Shown: one piece after another, positions 27,513 through 38,775 of the stretch
How positions within the stretch are numbered: the first letter of the stretch is position 1
How the letters are laid out: each line of letters starts with the position of its first letter
Source of the DNA: Azophilus sp026709365
GTDB lineage: Bacteria; Pseudomonadota; Gammaproteobacteria; Pseudomonadales; Azotimanducaceae
Assembly (NCBI GenBank): GCA_965200175.1
Contig: OZ241345.1
Location: 620,001-684,000 of the forward strand
DNA length: 64,000 bases
Direction: 5' to 3'
Program-made: the position numbers and the translations under genes
Notes under the pieces: model-generated
What the model saw: only the letters and a program-made list of their open reading frames with translations
What the model was told of the DNA's origin: nothing
The model's database searches: none

Positions 27513-27748
27513 ACGGACGAGCGCTATTGGATTTACGAGAACTGGCGAGCTGGAAAACACAAGGCGCTGATCCACCTCGGGTCATGCGGACACTGCAAAC
27601 ACGGTGCGGGCGGTCGCGGTGGCACGGACAGCCCCAATGGTCGGTGGATCGGTCCATTCGACTTGACGAGGCGAAATCGTACTTGGCCTCCATGCCCAAG
27701 GAAGTCACCGAGAGGCGGGAGGCAGCTTGCTGTCTGGTGCGCCGATGA
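27513..27748 (+). pseudogene. Frameshifted small Cys-containing protein
   Basis: Directly after the previous stop the frame reads YWIYENWRAGKHKALIHLG, SCGHCKHGAGGRG, then SPNGRWIGPF. The natural continuation (LDEAKSYLASMPKEVTERRE, ending CCLVRR) is in another frame. I recall a family of small uncharacterised proteins with a CGxC...NGxWxGPF pattern of about 70 residues. No start codon is present in the first frame, so the gene appears dead at both points. Confidence 0.5.
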
Positions 27749-28058
27749 TTCCGTCAGCGGAAGCGCTCGTCGGCTTCAAGGCGCAATCGTCCCCATAGAA
27801 CATCTTCTCGATCTCCTCATCCGGCTCAAAGAGCACTTGGTCGGGCACGTCGATCTCACCTTTGAGAAGCCCCAGTTTGCGCTTGCCGACCGGTCCATTT
27901 GGTTTCAACGGGGTGCCCCGTTTCGAAGGAATAGAGTATGAAGATGCGCCTTTCAAGTGAGATTGAACGTTCTTCCACCGCTCTGAGTGCGTAGTGTCCA
28001 AGCGGCTTATCACCACCTTGTCCTCGCGTTTTGGCAAAGGTCTCAGCCTATCCGCCAT
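27705..28058 (-). CDS. Hypothetical protein with antitoxin-like C-terminus
   Basis: A possible 117-residue protein starts at the ATG giving MADRLRPLPKREDKVVISRL. Near residue 70, RKLGLLKGEIDVPDQVLFEP and DEEIEKMFYGDD match the linker and acidic toxin-binding tail of type II antitoxins. The last 26 residues look like read-through, and the 3' end overlaps the pseudogene on the other strand. No toxin gene is adjacent, so this is an orphan or decaying antitoxin. Confidence 0.45.
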   Translation of the reverse strand: MADRLRPLPKREDKVVISRLDTTHSERWKNVQSHLKGASSYSIPSKRGTPLKPNGPVGKRKLGLLKGEIDVPDQVLFEPDEEIEKMFYGDDCALKPTSASADGIIGAPDSKLPPASR

Positions 28059-28198
28059 CGCAACCACCTCTCTGTTTTCGGGTGAAGCGGCCAAGAGTTC
28101 TCAACTGCTAGACCCTGACCACCATCAGCAGATTTCTATCTGATACGGATGTCTCATGAACATCACGCCGTTCAGTCTTCCGACGTTCAGTCTTCGGA

Positions 28199-29431
28199 CT
28201 ACCCCAACGAAAACCGCACCCCCGCATGGTTCGCCAGGCGCTCGATCAGGCTGGCGCCCAGGGCGGTGGCTGGGGTGCTGAAGCCGCCCGGTGCGTTGCT
28301 GCCGTCCTGGGCGAGGCAGGCGGCGCTCTCGGCCAGCATCTTGGCGGTGGCGCCGTAGCCGGGGTCGCGGTCGCCGGTGACGTAAGCCTGCACGTTCTTG
28401 GCCCTGTCCTCGGGATGGCGGGCGAGCAGCGCCACCTTGAAGTGGCCATCGGCCATCTGCCGCTCGCTGGGGCCGCTGCCGGGTTGGGGCAGGTAGCGGG
28501 CGGCGAGTTCGCGCACCGGGCGCAGGGCCATGGCGCCCATGGCGCCGGCCGATGCCGCGGCGGTCGCGTTGGCGGTGGCCCAAGCGCCGGGCGCGGGCAG
28601 CTTGGGGAAGGCGATGGCCTCGTCGTAGCGGAATTCGGGGCCGTAGGGATGGCCCATCAGGGCGTGGCTGCGGCGCACCACCCGGGTGTTGACCGGCCCC
28701 ATCACGAAGGGCGCGGCCCAAGCCGCGAAATCCTGGTCGTAGAAGGCGGTGAGGCGGTCCGGGCCGTCCAGGCCTCGCTCCGCGTCGGGCGGGTTCAGCG
28801 AGTACGGGTCGGCGAGCAGGGCGCGGATGGCGGCGTCCTGGCTGGCCTGCGCCATCAGCTCGATCATGCTGGCGATGGTGCCGCCGCTGAAGCCGCCTTG
28901 GAAGTCCAGCACCCGCAGCTTCACCTGCTTGGCGTAGGTGCCGTGCCGCTCGTGCATCGCCCGCTGCACGTACAGCACGCCGAGGTCCGAGGGGATGCAG
29001 TCGAAGCCGCAGGTGTGGACGATGCGCGCCCCGCTGGCCTCGGCGGCTTTGCCGTGGGCGTCCATCATGGCGCGCATCCATTGCACTTCGCCGGTCAGGT
29101 CGCAGTAGTCGATGCCGTTTTCGGCGCAGGCCTGCACCAGGTGGCTGCCGTAGCGGGCGTAGGGGCCAACGGCGCTGCAGACCACCCGCGCCCGGCTGGC
29201 GGCGGCGCGCATCGAGTCAGGATCACTGGCGTCCGCGACCACGGGCGGAAGTTGCCCGTCGCCGGCATTCAGCGCCGTGCGCAGCGCCTCCAGCTTTTCA
29301 AGGCTGCGGCCGCCGACCGTCCAGCGCAGGTCCTTCCCATCAACGCCGTAGCGCTCGGCCAGGTGTCGGGCCGTCAGCCGCCCGGTGAAGCCGGTGGCAC
29401 CCCACAGCAGCACGTCGAATTCCTTGTCCAT
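28199..29431 (-). CDS. Saccharopine dehydrogenase-like NAD(P)-binding oxidoreductase
   Basis: The 410-residue protein has the Rossmann motif LLWGATGFTGRLTARHLAER near residue 8. GGRSLEKLEALR, then VVCSAVGPYARYGSHLVQAC and IDYCDLTGEVQWMRAMMDAH, identify the saccharopine dehydrogenase/trans-acting enoyl reductase family. IVHTCGFDCIPSDLGVLYVQ is a further family block. Relatives act as trans enoyl reductases in lipid synthesis or remain unassigned; the substrate is unknown. It lies 24 bp downstream of the DNA polymerase gene in the same direction. Confidence 0.85.
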   Translation of the reverse strand: MDKEFDVLLWGATGFTGRLTARHLAERYGVDGKDLRWTVGGRSLEKLEALRTALNAGDGQLPPVVADASDPDSMRAAASRARVVCSAVGPYARYGSHLVQACAENGIDYCDLTGEVQWMRAMMDAHGKAAEASGARIVHTCGFDCIPSDLGVLYVQRAMHERHGTYAKQVKLRVLDFQGGFSGGTIASMIELMAQASQDAAIRALLADPYSLNPPDAERGLDGPDRLTAFYDQDFAAWAAPFVMGPVNTRVVRRSHALMGHPYGPEFRYDEAIAFPKLPAPGAWATANATAAASAGAMGAMALRPVRELAARYLPQPGSGPSERQMADGHFKVALLARHPEDRAKNVQAYVTGDRDPGYGATAKMLAESAACLAQDGSNAPGGFSTPATALGASLIERLANHAGVRFSLG

Positions 29432-29455
29432 CGTTTTCCTCCGTAGTAGCTCAAA

Positions 29456-31795
29456 CTACAGCAAGCGCAGTTGCCGATCATCGCCGATTACTTGCTCGAA
29501 CTTAAGCCCCAAAATGGCGAGTATGGGTGCGGCCACGGGGCGCAGTTGCGCTTGGACGTAGTGCTCCCGGTCGGGCGGGGCGCTCCGGTTGTCCAAGGGC
29601 TCGGGGCCTGCCAAGGTGATGAGGTAGGCGATCACCCGGCCCGGCGGCGCTTTGGACTTTTCCGCCGCGGCCACGTGCGGCGGCTTGCCGGCTCGATAGT
29701 TGCCCATCGCCTTGCGCAGGCCCTTGCGGTACACCAGTTGATCGTCCAAGGCGCCGCTGCGCAATCTCGCCACCAATTCGCGCAGATAGCCGTCCACCGG
29801 TTCGCCCCGAAAGAAGCGGGCGTAGAGTTCCCGTTGGGCCTGCTTGGCGAACTCCGTCCAGTCCCGTCGCACCACTTCCATGCCGATGAACTCAGGCGCC
29901 TCCTCGCCGAAAACGAGCCCGGCGTAGCGTTTGCGGGCGCCGCCGGCCCCGGAGCGCACCGGCGGCAGAAAGAGCTTGGCGTAGAGCTTTTCGAACTCCA
30001 GCTCCAAGCGGCTGCGCACGCCGGACTCAGCCTTGATGAAGTCCGCCAACTCCTGGGTCAGGCTGGCGGCCAGCGCCGGTCCCTCAGCCAATGCCCGCTC
30101 GCCGTCGTTGTGCCCGGAGCCGATGAACAGGCTGTCCGTGTCGCCGTACAGCACCTTGAACCCCCGCGCTTGGAACCAGTCCTTGGACCACAGCAGCAGG
30201 TGCCGCCCCTGGCCGGTGATGGCATTGGCGATGTCCGGGTTGTAGAAGCGGCAGCCGGATGCGCCGAGCACCCCGTAGAACGAGTTCATCAGGATTTTGA
30301 TTGCTTGGGAGGCCACCGCATCGCCGTCGTGCTTGGCCTTTTCCCGCTGCGGCGCCAGCTGGTCGAGCAGGCTGGGCAGGATGGCGCTCCCACGGCGGAA
30401 GCGGGCGCCGTTGGCGAGCGTCACCGCGTTTGACGGCCCTTCGTCGTCCCTCTCGATGAAGCCCAGGGGGTCGATGTTGTAGGTGCGGATGAGGCTGGGG
30501 TAGAGGCTCTTGAAGTCGAACACCCAGACGTTTTCGTGCAGTCCGGTTGTGGGGCTCAAGACATGGCCCCCCGATTGGGGTCGGTGGGCTTGCTGCTCAT
30601 CCCGGACCAGCGTGGGGGCCACCCGGCGGCGGCGGTTGAGTTCCGACAGGTAGAGAAAGTCGAACGAAGCGATGCTGGCGGACACCCGATCCGGCGTCAT
30701 GCCGGTCAGGCGGCTGCGGGCCACGGCCAGGTTCACGAGGTCGAGGGCCTCAACGATCTCCAGCGCCAAGCGGGCGTCGGTGCGGGCGTAGAGGGCGAAG
30801 GCCTCCAGATCGTGGGCGTAGTTGCTCAAGATCTCCCCGACCCGGTCCTTGGCGTCGCCGTCGAGCGCCTTGCCCTCGCCGAGCACGGTGCGGGCCACGG
30901 CGTCCAGGGAGTAGTCGTCCATGCGCACGAAGGCGCCGCGCAGCAGGGCGATGCCGTCGAGCGCCAGGCGGCCCGGAATGTCCGCCCGGCTGCTGCCGAA
31001 GTAGCCTTGGGCCTTGCGAATGCGCGGCGCCCTAGGCCAGCGTCCGAGTTCAAAGGGTGCCTTGGTTCGGGCTGCCACCCTTGCGAGCACGCTGAGGTCG
31101 AAGTCGATGATGTTCCAGCCGGTGAGCACGTCCGGGTCAAGCATTCGCACCCGCTTGCAGAAGGCCTGCAAGGCCGCCGCCTCGGTGGGGCAGCCGATGG
31201 TTTTGGGCGGCATGGGCCGGTTGCGGGGGTCAACGACATAGACCTCGTCGGCTTCGCAGCCGTACAGGGAAATGGCCAGCAGGCGATTCGCCTTGGGGTT
31301 CGTTTCGATGTCGAAGGCGAGCGTCCGGGGCGCGAAGTCCGCATCGGCAGGCTCGACTTTCGGGTTGGTGAACAGCCAACCGCCGCCCGTCGCCGCGCTG
31401 TCCGGCTGCGCCTCCCCGTGAATTCGGCAGCCGCCCCTGATGCCCCTATCGATCAGGTAGCGCTGTGCCGGGTCTAGATCGGCCTCGAACGTGGCGACTT
31501 GGCGGCGGGCGAGCCGTTCGGCGATTTGCCGGACCTCGGGCACCGTGCCCCGCACCTCGGTGACGGGTTCGCCGCCAAACGTCGCCTTTGGCGACGGTGA
31601 CAGGGTGGCGTTCCGCCACTCCGGGGCCTTGAGCGCGGCGGCATCCCGGTTGCGGATGTAGAAGCGGGCCGCCTCAAGCCGATCCCGCACCCGGAAGCCG
31701 TCGCCGTTCTCCAAGCGTCCGCAAAGCTGCACTTCGCAGGCTCCACCAGCGCGCGTTTGGCTGGCTGCTTGCAAGATGAACCCGCGGTGGCTCAC
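29456..31795 (-). CDS. polB: Family B DNA polymerase (DNA polymerase II-like)
   Basis: The 779-residue protein has intact exonuclease and polymerase motifs: ExoI TLAFDIETNP (about 178), ExoII TGWNIIDFDL (about 245), ExoIII YARTDARL (about 331), PolA VFDFKSLYPSLI (about 425), PolB KILMNSFYGVLG (about 500) and PolC YGDTDSLF (about 552). The size and motif spacing fit bacterial Pol II, a translesion/repair replicative enzyme often induced by SOS. No LexA-like box was looked for successfully upstream. The start ATG gives MSHRGFILQAASQTRAGG. Confidence 0.93.
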   Translation of the reverse strand: MSHRGFILQAASQTRAGGACEVQLCGRLENGDGFRVRDRLEAARFYIRNRDAAALKAPEWRNATLSPSPKATFGGEPVTEVRGTVPEVRQIAERLARRQVATFEADLDPAQRYLIDRGIRGGCRIHGEAQPDSAATGGGWLFTNPKVEPADADFAPRTLAFDIETNPKANRLLAISLYGCEADEVYVVDPRNRPMPPKTIGCPTEAAALQAFCKRVRMLDPDVLTGWNIIDFDLSVLARVAARTKAPFELGRWPRAPRIRKAQGYFGSSRADIPGRLALDGIALLRGAFVRMDDYSLDAVARTVLGEGKALDGDAKDRVGEILSNYAHDLEAFALYARTDARLALEIVEALDLVNLAVARSRLTGMTPDRVSASIASFDFLYLSELNRRRRVAPTLVRDEQQAHRPQSGGHVLSPTTGLHENVWVFDFKSLYPSLIRTYNIDPLGFIERDDEGPSNAVTLANGARFRRGSAILPSLLDQLAPQREKAKHDGDAVASQAIKILMNSFYGVLGASGCRFYNPDIANAITGQGRHLLLWSKDWFQARGFKVLYGDTDSLFIGSGHNDGERALAEGPALAASLTQELADFIKAESGVRSRLELEFEKLYAKLFLPPVRSGAGGARKRYAGLVFGEEAPEFIGMEVVRRDWTEFAKQAQRELYARFFRGEPVDGYLRELVARLRSGALDDQLVYRKGLRKAMGNYRAGKPPHVAAAEKSKAPPGRVIAYLITLAGPEPLDNRSAPPDREHYVQAQLRPVAAPILAILGLKFEQVIGDDRQLRLL

Positions 31796-31810
31796 AGGCG
31801 CGATTGGCGT

Positions 31811-32091
31811 TTACGGGTCGAACAGGACGCCGGGGTTCATCAGGCCCTTGGGATCGACGGCGCACTTGGCAGCGAGGTAGGCGTCGGCGAACAGGTCCGG
31901 GCGCTGACGGTCGTAGCCGGGGCGGTGCATCCGGCCCACCGCATGATGATGGGTGATGGCGGCGGCGTCACTTCGATGCCGGTGCGCCGGGCGATGCGTT
32001 TCGCGGCCTCCCGCCGGTCGGCCAAGCTCGGCTCGTCGGCGGTGAAGCCCCAAGTCCAGAAGCTGCGCTTTCTTAACGTTTCGGCCATCAT
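31811..32091 (-). pseudogene. FAD-linked oxidase, both ends kept, middle deleted
   Basis: From ATG 32091 the frame reads MMAETLRKRSFWTWGFTADE through IARRTGIEVTPPP, the usual N-terminus of alkyl-DHAP-synthase-type FAD oxidases. After a frame change it becomes ITHHHAVGRMHRPGYDRQRP and ends KGLMNPGVLFDP, the conserved C-terminus of the same family. Intact enzymes are about 530 residues, so some 430 codons were removed by one deletion joining the two ends. Confidence 0.8.
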
Positions 32092-32277
32092 GCGCCCCCT
32101 TGAGCTACTCGATCGCGCCTCTTGAGTGCGGGCACTAGCCCATCGGCCAGCTTCTGCGCCCAGCGACCGCTTGCTTGTCAGTCCGGGGCATCGCCTCGTG
32201 GGATCTCTGCCGGATTTTAACGCGGCCAGCCATCCGGTGGCGCAGCGGAGCAGCTCCCGAAGCAGGCGGGATTCCCC

Positions 32278-32304
32278 GGTTCGAGGGCGGACTGCCCTCG
32301 AACC
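32278..32304. repeat. Perfect 11-bp inverted repeat beside tauD-like stop
   Basis: GGTTCGAGGGC, loop GGACT, GCCCTCGAACC. It ends 4 bp from the dioxygenase stop codon. The neighbouring GGGGAATCCCGCCTGCTTCG (minus strand) recalls the CGGGGATCCCGCC block of repeats A and B, so it may be a degenerate copy. No T-run follows on either strand, so it is not a standard terminator. Confidence 0.6.
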
Positions 32305-32307
32305 GCA

Positions 32308-33153
32308 TCAAGTTCCATTGAACGGGCTGAGTTCTCCGCCGTCCACGGTCACCCGATGCATCAGCCGCCGCTGTCCGGGGTAGTCGTTGAGGGCGTAGTG
32401 CCAAGTCGCCCGATTGTCCCAGAACGCAACGCTGCCGACTTCCCAGCGGAACCGGCAGACGTGCTCCTCCCGGGTGGCGACCTCGTAGAGGCGTCCCAGC
32501 AGTGATCGCGACTCCTCGTCCGTCCAGCCGTCAATGCACACCGTGAAGCCCGGGTTCACGTACAGCGCCGGCCGACCCGAACGGGGGTGGCGGATCACCA
32601 CCGGATGCACGGCGTCCTGCGTGGCCTGATTGGCGTTGTGATAGCGCTCGTCTCCGTTTTGGGCGTAGGCGGCCTTGGCGCCGAAGATATGGCGGCTTGA
32701 ATGCACGGCGCGCAACCCTGCCACGGTTCGCCGCAATTCCGGGGAAAGCGCATCAAAGGCTTGGTACATGCTCGCGAACAGCGTATCCCCGCCGGAACTC
32801 GGCACTTCGAGGGCGTGCAGCATGGAGCCCAACGCCGGCGCGAGGTCGTAGGAGTGGTCGGTGTGCCAGCCACCGCCGACGTTGGCTGTGTGCTGGGGCT
32901 CCTTCAGCACCATGGCCACCTGCGGCTGCTCCGGAACCGGCGTGAAGAAGCGGTTGACGTTGATCGGGCCGAAGCGCCTTGCGGCAGCGAGCTGGTCATC
33001 GGCGGTAAGCGCTTGATCGCGGAAGAAGACGACGCCGTAAGCCGCCTGGGCATCGGCGATGGCCTCCACCTCGTCATCCGACATGGCCTTGAGGTTGACG
33101 CCTTCGATCTGTGCGCCGCAGCCGCTTTCCGTGGGGGTCACCTTCATTTTCAT
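32308..33153 (-). CDS. TauD/TfdA-family 2-oxoglutarate dioxygenase
   Basis: The 281-residue Fe(II)/2-oxoglutarate oxygenase has the facial triad in GGGWHTDHSYDLAP (His-x-Asp, about 95-97) and RATWHYALNDYPG (distal His, about 252). The 2-oxoglutarate Arg is in QRRLMHRVTVDG (about 266). The family includes taurine, 2,4-D and other oxygenases, and the substrate is not predictable. GDTLFASMYQAFDALS is a family block. Start ATG 33153; an in-frame ATG two codons later is an alternative. Confidence 0.88.
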   Translation of the reverse strand: MKMKVTPTESGCGAQIEGVNLKAMSDDEVEAIADAQAAYGVVFFRDQALTADDQLAAARRFGPINVNRFFTPVPEQPQVAMVLKEPQHTANVGGGWHTDHSYDLAPALGSMLHALEVPSSGGDTLFASMYQAFDALSPELRRTVAGLRAVHSSRHIFGAKAAYAQNGDERYHNANQATQDAVHPVVIRHPRSGRPALYVNPGFTVCIDGWTDEESRSLLGRLYEVATREEHVCRFRWEVGSVAFWDNRATWHYALNDYPGQRRLMHRVTVDGGELSPFNGT

Positions 33154-33284
33154 CCCTCCATTGACGTGCGAAGCGAAGCATACAAGCGAAGCGCAAAGGA
33201 GTGCCAGAGATGGTTGCCATGAAAAGCAGCCAGTGCGGTTTCCATGCTATGTTATCTGGCAACCTCCTCCTGCGAATCCACAAC

Positions 33285-33488
33285 ATGGCCACCCCCACCA
33301 CCCAATTGCCCATCGACTACAAGGGCAAGCGCTATTCGGGCGTCTATTCCGTCTCCGGCGCCCTGATGATCGCCCGCATTCCCGGCATCAACTCCAAGAG
33401 CGGCGAAGTGGGCGAGGACGAAGGCGCCAGCGCCCGAGATCTGCTGACCGCCATCCTGGATGAGGCGGACAGCGCCGGGCGGCTATAG
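33285..33488 (+). CDS. Small conserved-looking hypothetical protein
   Basis: The 67-residue product from ATG 33285 begins MATPTTQLPIDYKGKRYSGV. The compact sequence YSVSGALMIARIPG, followed by an acidic helix ending ARDLLTAILDEADSAGRL, looks like a folded small protein. The longer frame upstream is poor in composition. It stands alone, divergent from the dioxygenase. Function unknown. Confidence 0.55.
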   Translation: MATPTTQLPIDYKGKRYSGVYSVSGALMIARIPGINSKSGEVGEDEGASARDLLTAILDEADSAGRL

Positions 33489-33596
33489 GGAAAAGTCGCG
33501 CCTCCGCGGTGAGCCGCCCTGATTCGAGGTGGCCGCCCAGGACTTTCGGCGGCACGAAGCTCCTTTTCGAGAGCCGCCCCGTCAAGGTTCCCGCCA

Positions 33597-33657
33597 GAGT
33601 TTTGCGTCAGCAAAACTCACACGGACATAGTGGCCGCACCAGCGGCCCCTATGTCCG
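33597..33657 (+). repeat. Double-hairpin intergenic repeat, copy 5 (diverged)
   Basis: The first hairpin is GAGTTTTGC, loop GTCA, GCAAAACTC (33597-33618). Four bases later the second hairpin pairs CGGACATAG with CTATGTCCG around an inner GGCCGC/GCGGCC stem (33622-33657). The second hairpin contains the stop codon of the sulfotransferase gene on the minus strand and may serve as its transcript end. Confidence 0.6.
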
Positions 33658-34520
33658 CCTGCCGCGCAGGTAACGCCGGGTCTTCAGGCGGTAGCGCAGG
33701 TCGGTCTCCCAGCGCCGCCACGGGGATGGGGACGTTTCCTTGTAGCTTTGGCGATGGGGGACGACGCCTTCGAGCAGGGCGGTCCAGGCATCGTCGGCTT
33801 CGTAGCCGAATTCGATCAGGCTTTGGGCCAGATCGGGGTGGGCTTCGAGTTGGCCCTTGATGCGGGGCAGGTGGCTGCGCCAAGCGTCCAGGCGGGCGGC
33901 GTCGAAGGGGCGCGCGCCGTTGAGCGACGCTTCGGCCAAGGGCGGCACGGCAGCGCCTTCGGGATACTCGGCGAAGGTGCGGCTACCGCCGCCAGGGCAG
34001 GCGCGGCAGGAGCCGCCAGGGCAGGTGCGGCAGGAGCCGCCGGGGCAGGCGCGGCACCGGGACAGAAAGGGCAGCCAGGCTTCCAGGTCCGCTTGCACGG
34101 CATCCGGCGCGGTGATCAGGGATTCAAAGCGGATGACCTTGAAGCGCGGGTGGTCCCCCAGGCGCTTGATGGCGGCGGCGTAGGCTCGCCAGCGCTGGAA
34201 GCTTGCGAAGTACACGTCCGGGCGGCTGCGGTGGCGGCTCGCGACCACCGCCCTGGGGTCGCGCAGCATGGCGATCAGGTAGGTGTCGCTGTCGCGCAGG
34301 AAGGCCGGGATGATGCGCGTGGTGTCCGGCGGCTTCTTGGTCAGGTATAGGGTTTGGCCGGACGGCACCGGCTCCAGCAGGGAGGTTTCGTGCTCGCCGC
34401 GGCCGCTGAAGGCGTAGCTGTACCAGAGCAGTTCCATCATCAGGGTGGTGCCGCTGCGGCGGCAGCCGACGATGTGGACCCGCTGCGCCCGCTGCCGGGT
34501 TGCTGCGCGATGAGGCCGCT

Positions 34521-34524
<4 letters not shown>
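33649..34524 (-). CDS. Sulfotransferase family protein
   Basis: The 291-residue protein starts at GTG 34524 in a GTGA overlap with the aceE stop, so it is translationally coupled to aceE. VHIVGCRRSGTTLMMELLWY near residue 18 is the 5'-phosphosulfate (PAPS) loop. IAMLRDPRAVVASRHRSRPD near 100 is the 3'-phosphate motif. It would transfer sulfate to a carbohydrate, lipid or protein acceptor. A 24-bp tandem repeat in the middle inserts CRACPGGS-type units (about residues 155-180). The long open frame upstream of the GTG is antisense-like overlap of aceE, not part of this gene. Confidence 0.8.
33988..34059 (-). repeat. 24-bp in-frame tandem repeat, three units
   Basis: On the plus strand the unit GCCGCCAGGGCAGGCGCGGC-AGGA repeats at 33988, 34012 and 34036 with one or two changes. 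It encodes an 8-residue Cys/Pro/Gly/Arg unit inside the sulfotransferase. Confidence 0.9.
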
Positions 34525-37190
<2,666 letters not shown>

Positions 37191-37201
37191 CGGTTGGGCC
37201 T

Positions 37202-38089
37202 TTAGCGCGGCGTCAGGGTCACCGCGACCGGCCGGTGATCCGAAAGACGGCAATCGAGCACGGCATGGTCGTCCACGCGGATGCCGGGGGTGACCAGCAC
37301 ATGGTCCAAGGCCAAGGCCGGGCTCCAGGCCGGCCAGGTGGGTTCCGGCGCCGCCGCCGAGCGCAGCGGCGAGTGCTTGAGCGGCGAGCGCGACAGCAGG
37401 CGCGCCAAGTGGCCGTTCATGTCGCCCATGACCACGGCGTGGTCTTCGCCTTTGATCAACTCCCGAACATAGGCCAACTGGGCTTGTCGGGAGACGCCGC
37501 CCCAGGACAGGTGCAGCAGCACCAAGAGGATCTTCGCCCCCCGGCAGGGCAGGCGCGCGACGATGGCGCCCCGGCCGGGAATCAGGCCGGGCAGCTTGTG
37601 GTCCTCCAGGCTGAGCGGCCTCACCCGCGTCAGCAGGCCGTTGCCATGCTGCGCCAGCAGACCCAGGTCGCGGTTCAACTGGGCGTACCAATGGGGAAAG
37701 CCCGCCCGCGTCGCGAGGTACTCCACCTGATTGACGAAGCCGCTGCGCAGGCTGCCGCCGTCCACTTCCTGCAGGGCCACTAGGTCGTAGCCCGCGACCA
37801 CGTCGGCGATGCGCTGCAGGTTTTGTTGGCGGCTGAGGTGGGGCAGGACGTGCTTCCAGCCCTTGGTGACGTATTGCCGGTAGCGGCTGGTCTTGATGCC
37901 GACTTGGATGTTGAAGCTCAGCAGCCGCAGGCCTTGGCCTTCGGCCAAGGTTTCGGGTTGCGTCGCAACCGGGCGCTTGGGCAAGGCCTCGGAAGTCGGA
38001 TCTTCCGCAACGAAGTCTCCGAACCTTGAATCGCTGCGCCCGGCGCCTTCGGCAGGGTTGTTGACCGTCTTGGTGCCCAGCTGCGGCAT
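37202..38089 (-). CDS. Endonuclease/exonuclease/phosphatase (EEP) family protein
   Basis: In this 295-residue protein the EEP fold is marked by LRLLSFNIQVG (about 54), VALQEVDGG (about 100), LHLSWGGVSRQAQLAYV, VMGDMNGHL (about 216), LALDHVLVTPG and a final LSDHRPVAV. The first 45 residues look disordered. In Pseudomonas-type genomes the same gene sits next to dsbA and cytochrome c4, as here (stop-to-start gap to dsbA only 4 bp). The substrate (DNA, lipid or phosphoester) is unknown. Confidence 0.85.
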   Translation of the reverse strand: MPQLGTKTVNNPAEGAGRSDSRFGDFVAEDPTSEALPKRPVATQPETLAEGQGLRLLSFNIQVGIKTSRYRQYVTKGWKHVLPHLSRQQNLQRIADVVAGYDLVALQEVDGGSLRSGFVNQVEYLATRAGFPHWYAQLNRDLGLLAQHGNGLLTRVRPLSLEDHKLPGLIPGRGAIVARLPCRGAKILLVLLHLSWGGVSRQAQLAYVRELIKGEDHAVVMGDMNGHLARLLSRSPLKHSPLRSAAAPEPTWPAWSPALALDHVLVTPGIRVDDHAVLDCRLSDHRPVAVTLTPR

Positions 38090-38093
38090 CTTG

Positions 38094-38747
38094 CTATTGG
38101 TCAGCCCCCTCGCTGGCCAAGGCGCGTTCGGCGTCGATCAGAAAGTCGGCCACGTCAAGCATGGCTTGGAAACTGCTGCTCGCCATTCCGGTGTCTATGC
38201 GGAACTTGCCGTTGACCACTAGGCTGGGGGTGCCCGTGATGCCGTAGGCCCTCGCGGCCGCAATGGCCCGCTGCACTTGGCCTTCCAGGCTGAATGAGGT
38301 GAGCGCCGCCTCGAAGTCCGCGCTGTCCACTTCGGCGGCGGTGGCGAAGAAGCGGGCGGCAATGGAGCGGTCAGACAGGTTTTGCCCGCGTTCGTGCATG
38401 GCCTTGAAAATGCCGCCATGCACCTCGTCCAGAACGCCGAGTTGAATGGCTGCGTAGAACAGGCGGGCGAGTTCCGCCCAGTCAGGCCTGAACACTGCGG
38501 GCATGCGCCGAAATGCCACGTCGTCGTCGAGCTTCGCCCGCCAGGCCTCGACGTAGGGCTCGAAGGTGTAGCAGTGGACGCAGGCGTAGCTGAACACCTC
38601 GACCACCTCCACCCGGACGGCATCGGCGGTGTCCACCGGCACGGGCAGCCGCTCGTAGTGGACGCCCTCCTGGAAGGCCGCCTCGGCTTGGCAGACGCTG
38701 GCCGTCAGCGCAACAGCGATGCCGAGCAGCAGCTTGAATCGGCGCAT
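38094..38747 (-). CDS. dsbA: Thiol:disulfide interchange protein DsbA
   Basis: In this 217-residue periplasmic protein an N-terminal signal peptide (MRRFKLLLGIAVALTASVCQ, cleavage likely near AEA) is followed by a thioredoxin fold. The active site is CVHC in VFSYACVHCYTFEP (about residue 56) and the cis-Pro loop is YGITGTPSLVVNG (about 172). It introduces disulfides into exported proteins and is reoxidised by DsbB. It lies between the EEP gene and cytochrome c4, an order common in gammaproteobacteria. Confidence 0.93.
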   Translation of the reverse strand: MRRFKLLLGIAVALTASVCQAEAAFQEGVHYERLPVPVDTADAVRVEVVEVFSYACVHCYTFEPYVEAWRAKLDDDVAFRRMPAVFRPDWAELARLFYAAIQLGVLDEVHGGIFKAMHERGQNLSDRSIAARFFATAAEVDSADFEAALTSFSLEGQVQRAIAAARAYGITGTPSLVVNGKFRIDTGMASSSFQAMLDVADFLIDAERALASEGADQ

Positions 38748-38775
38748 GGCGTTCTCCTTGGGTTGTCGGGTGGGC

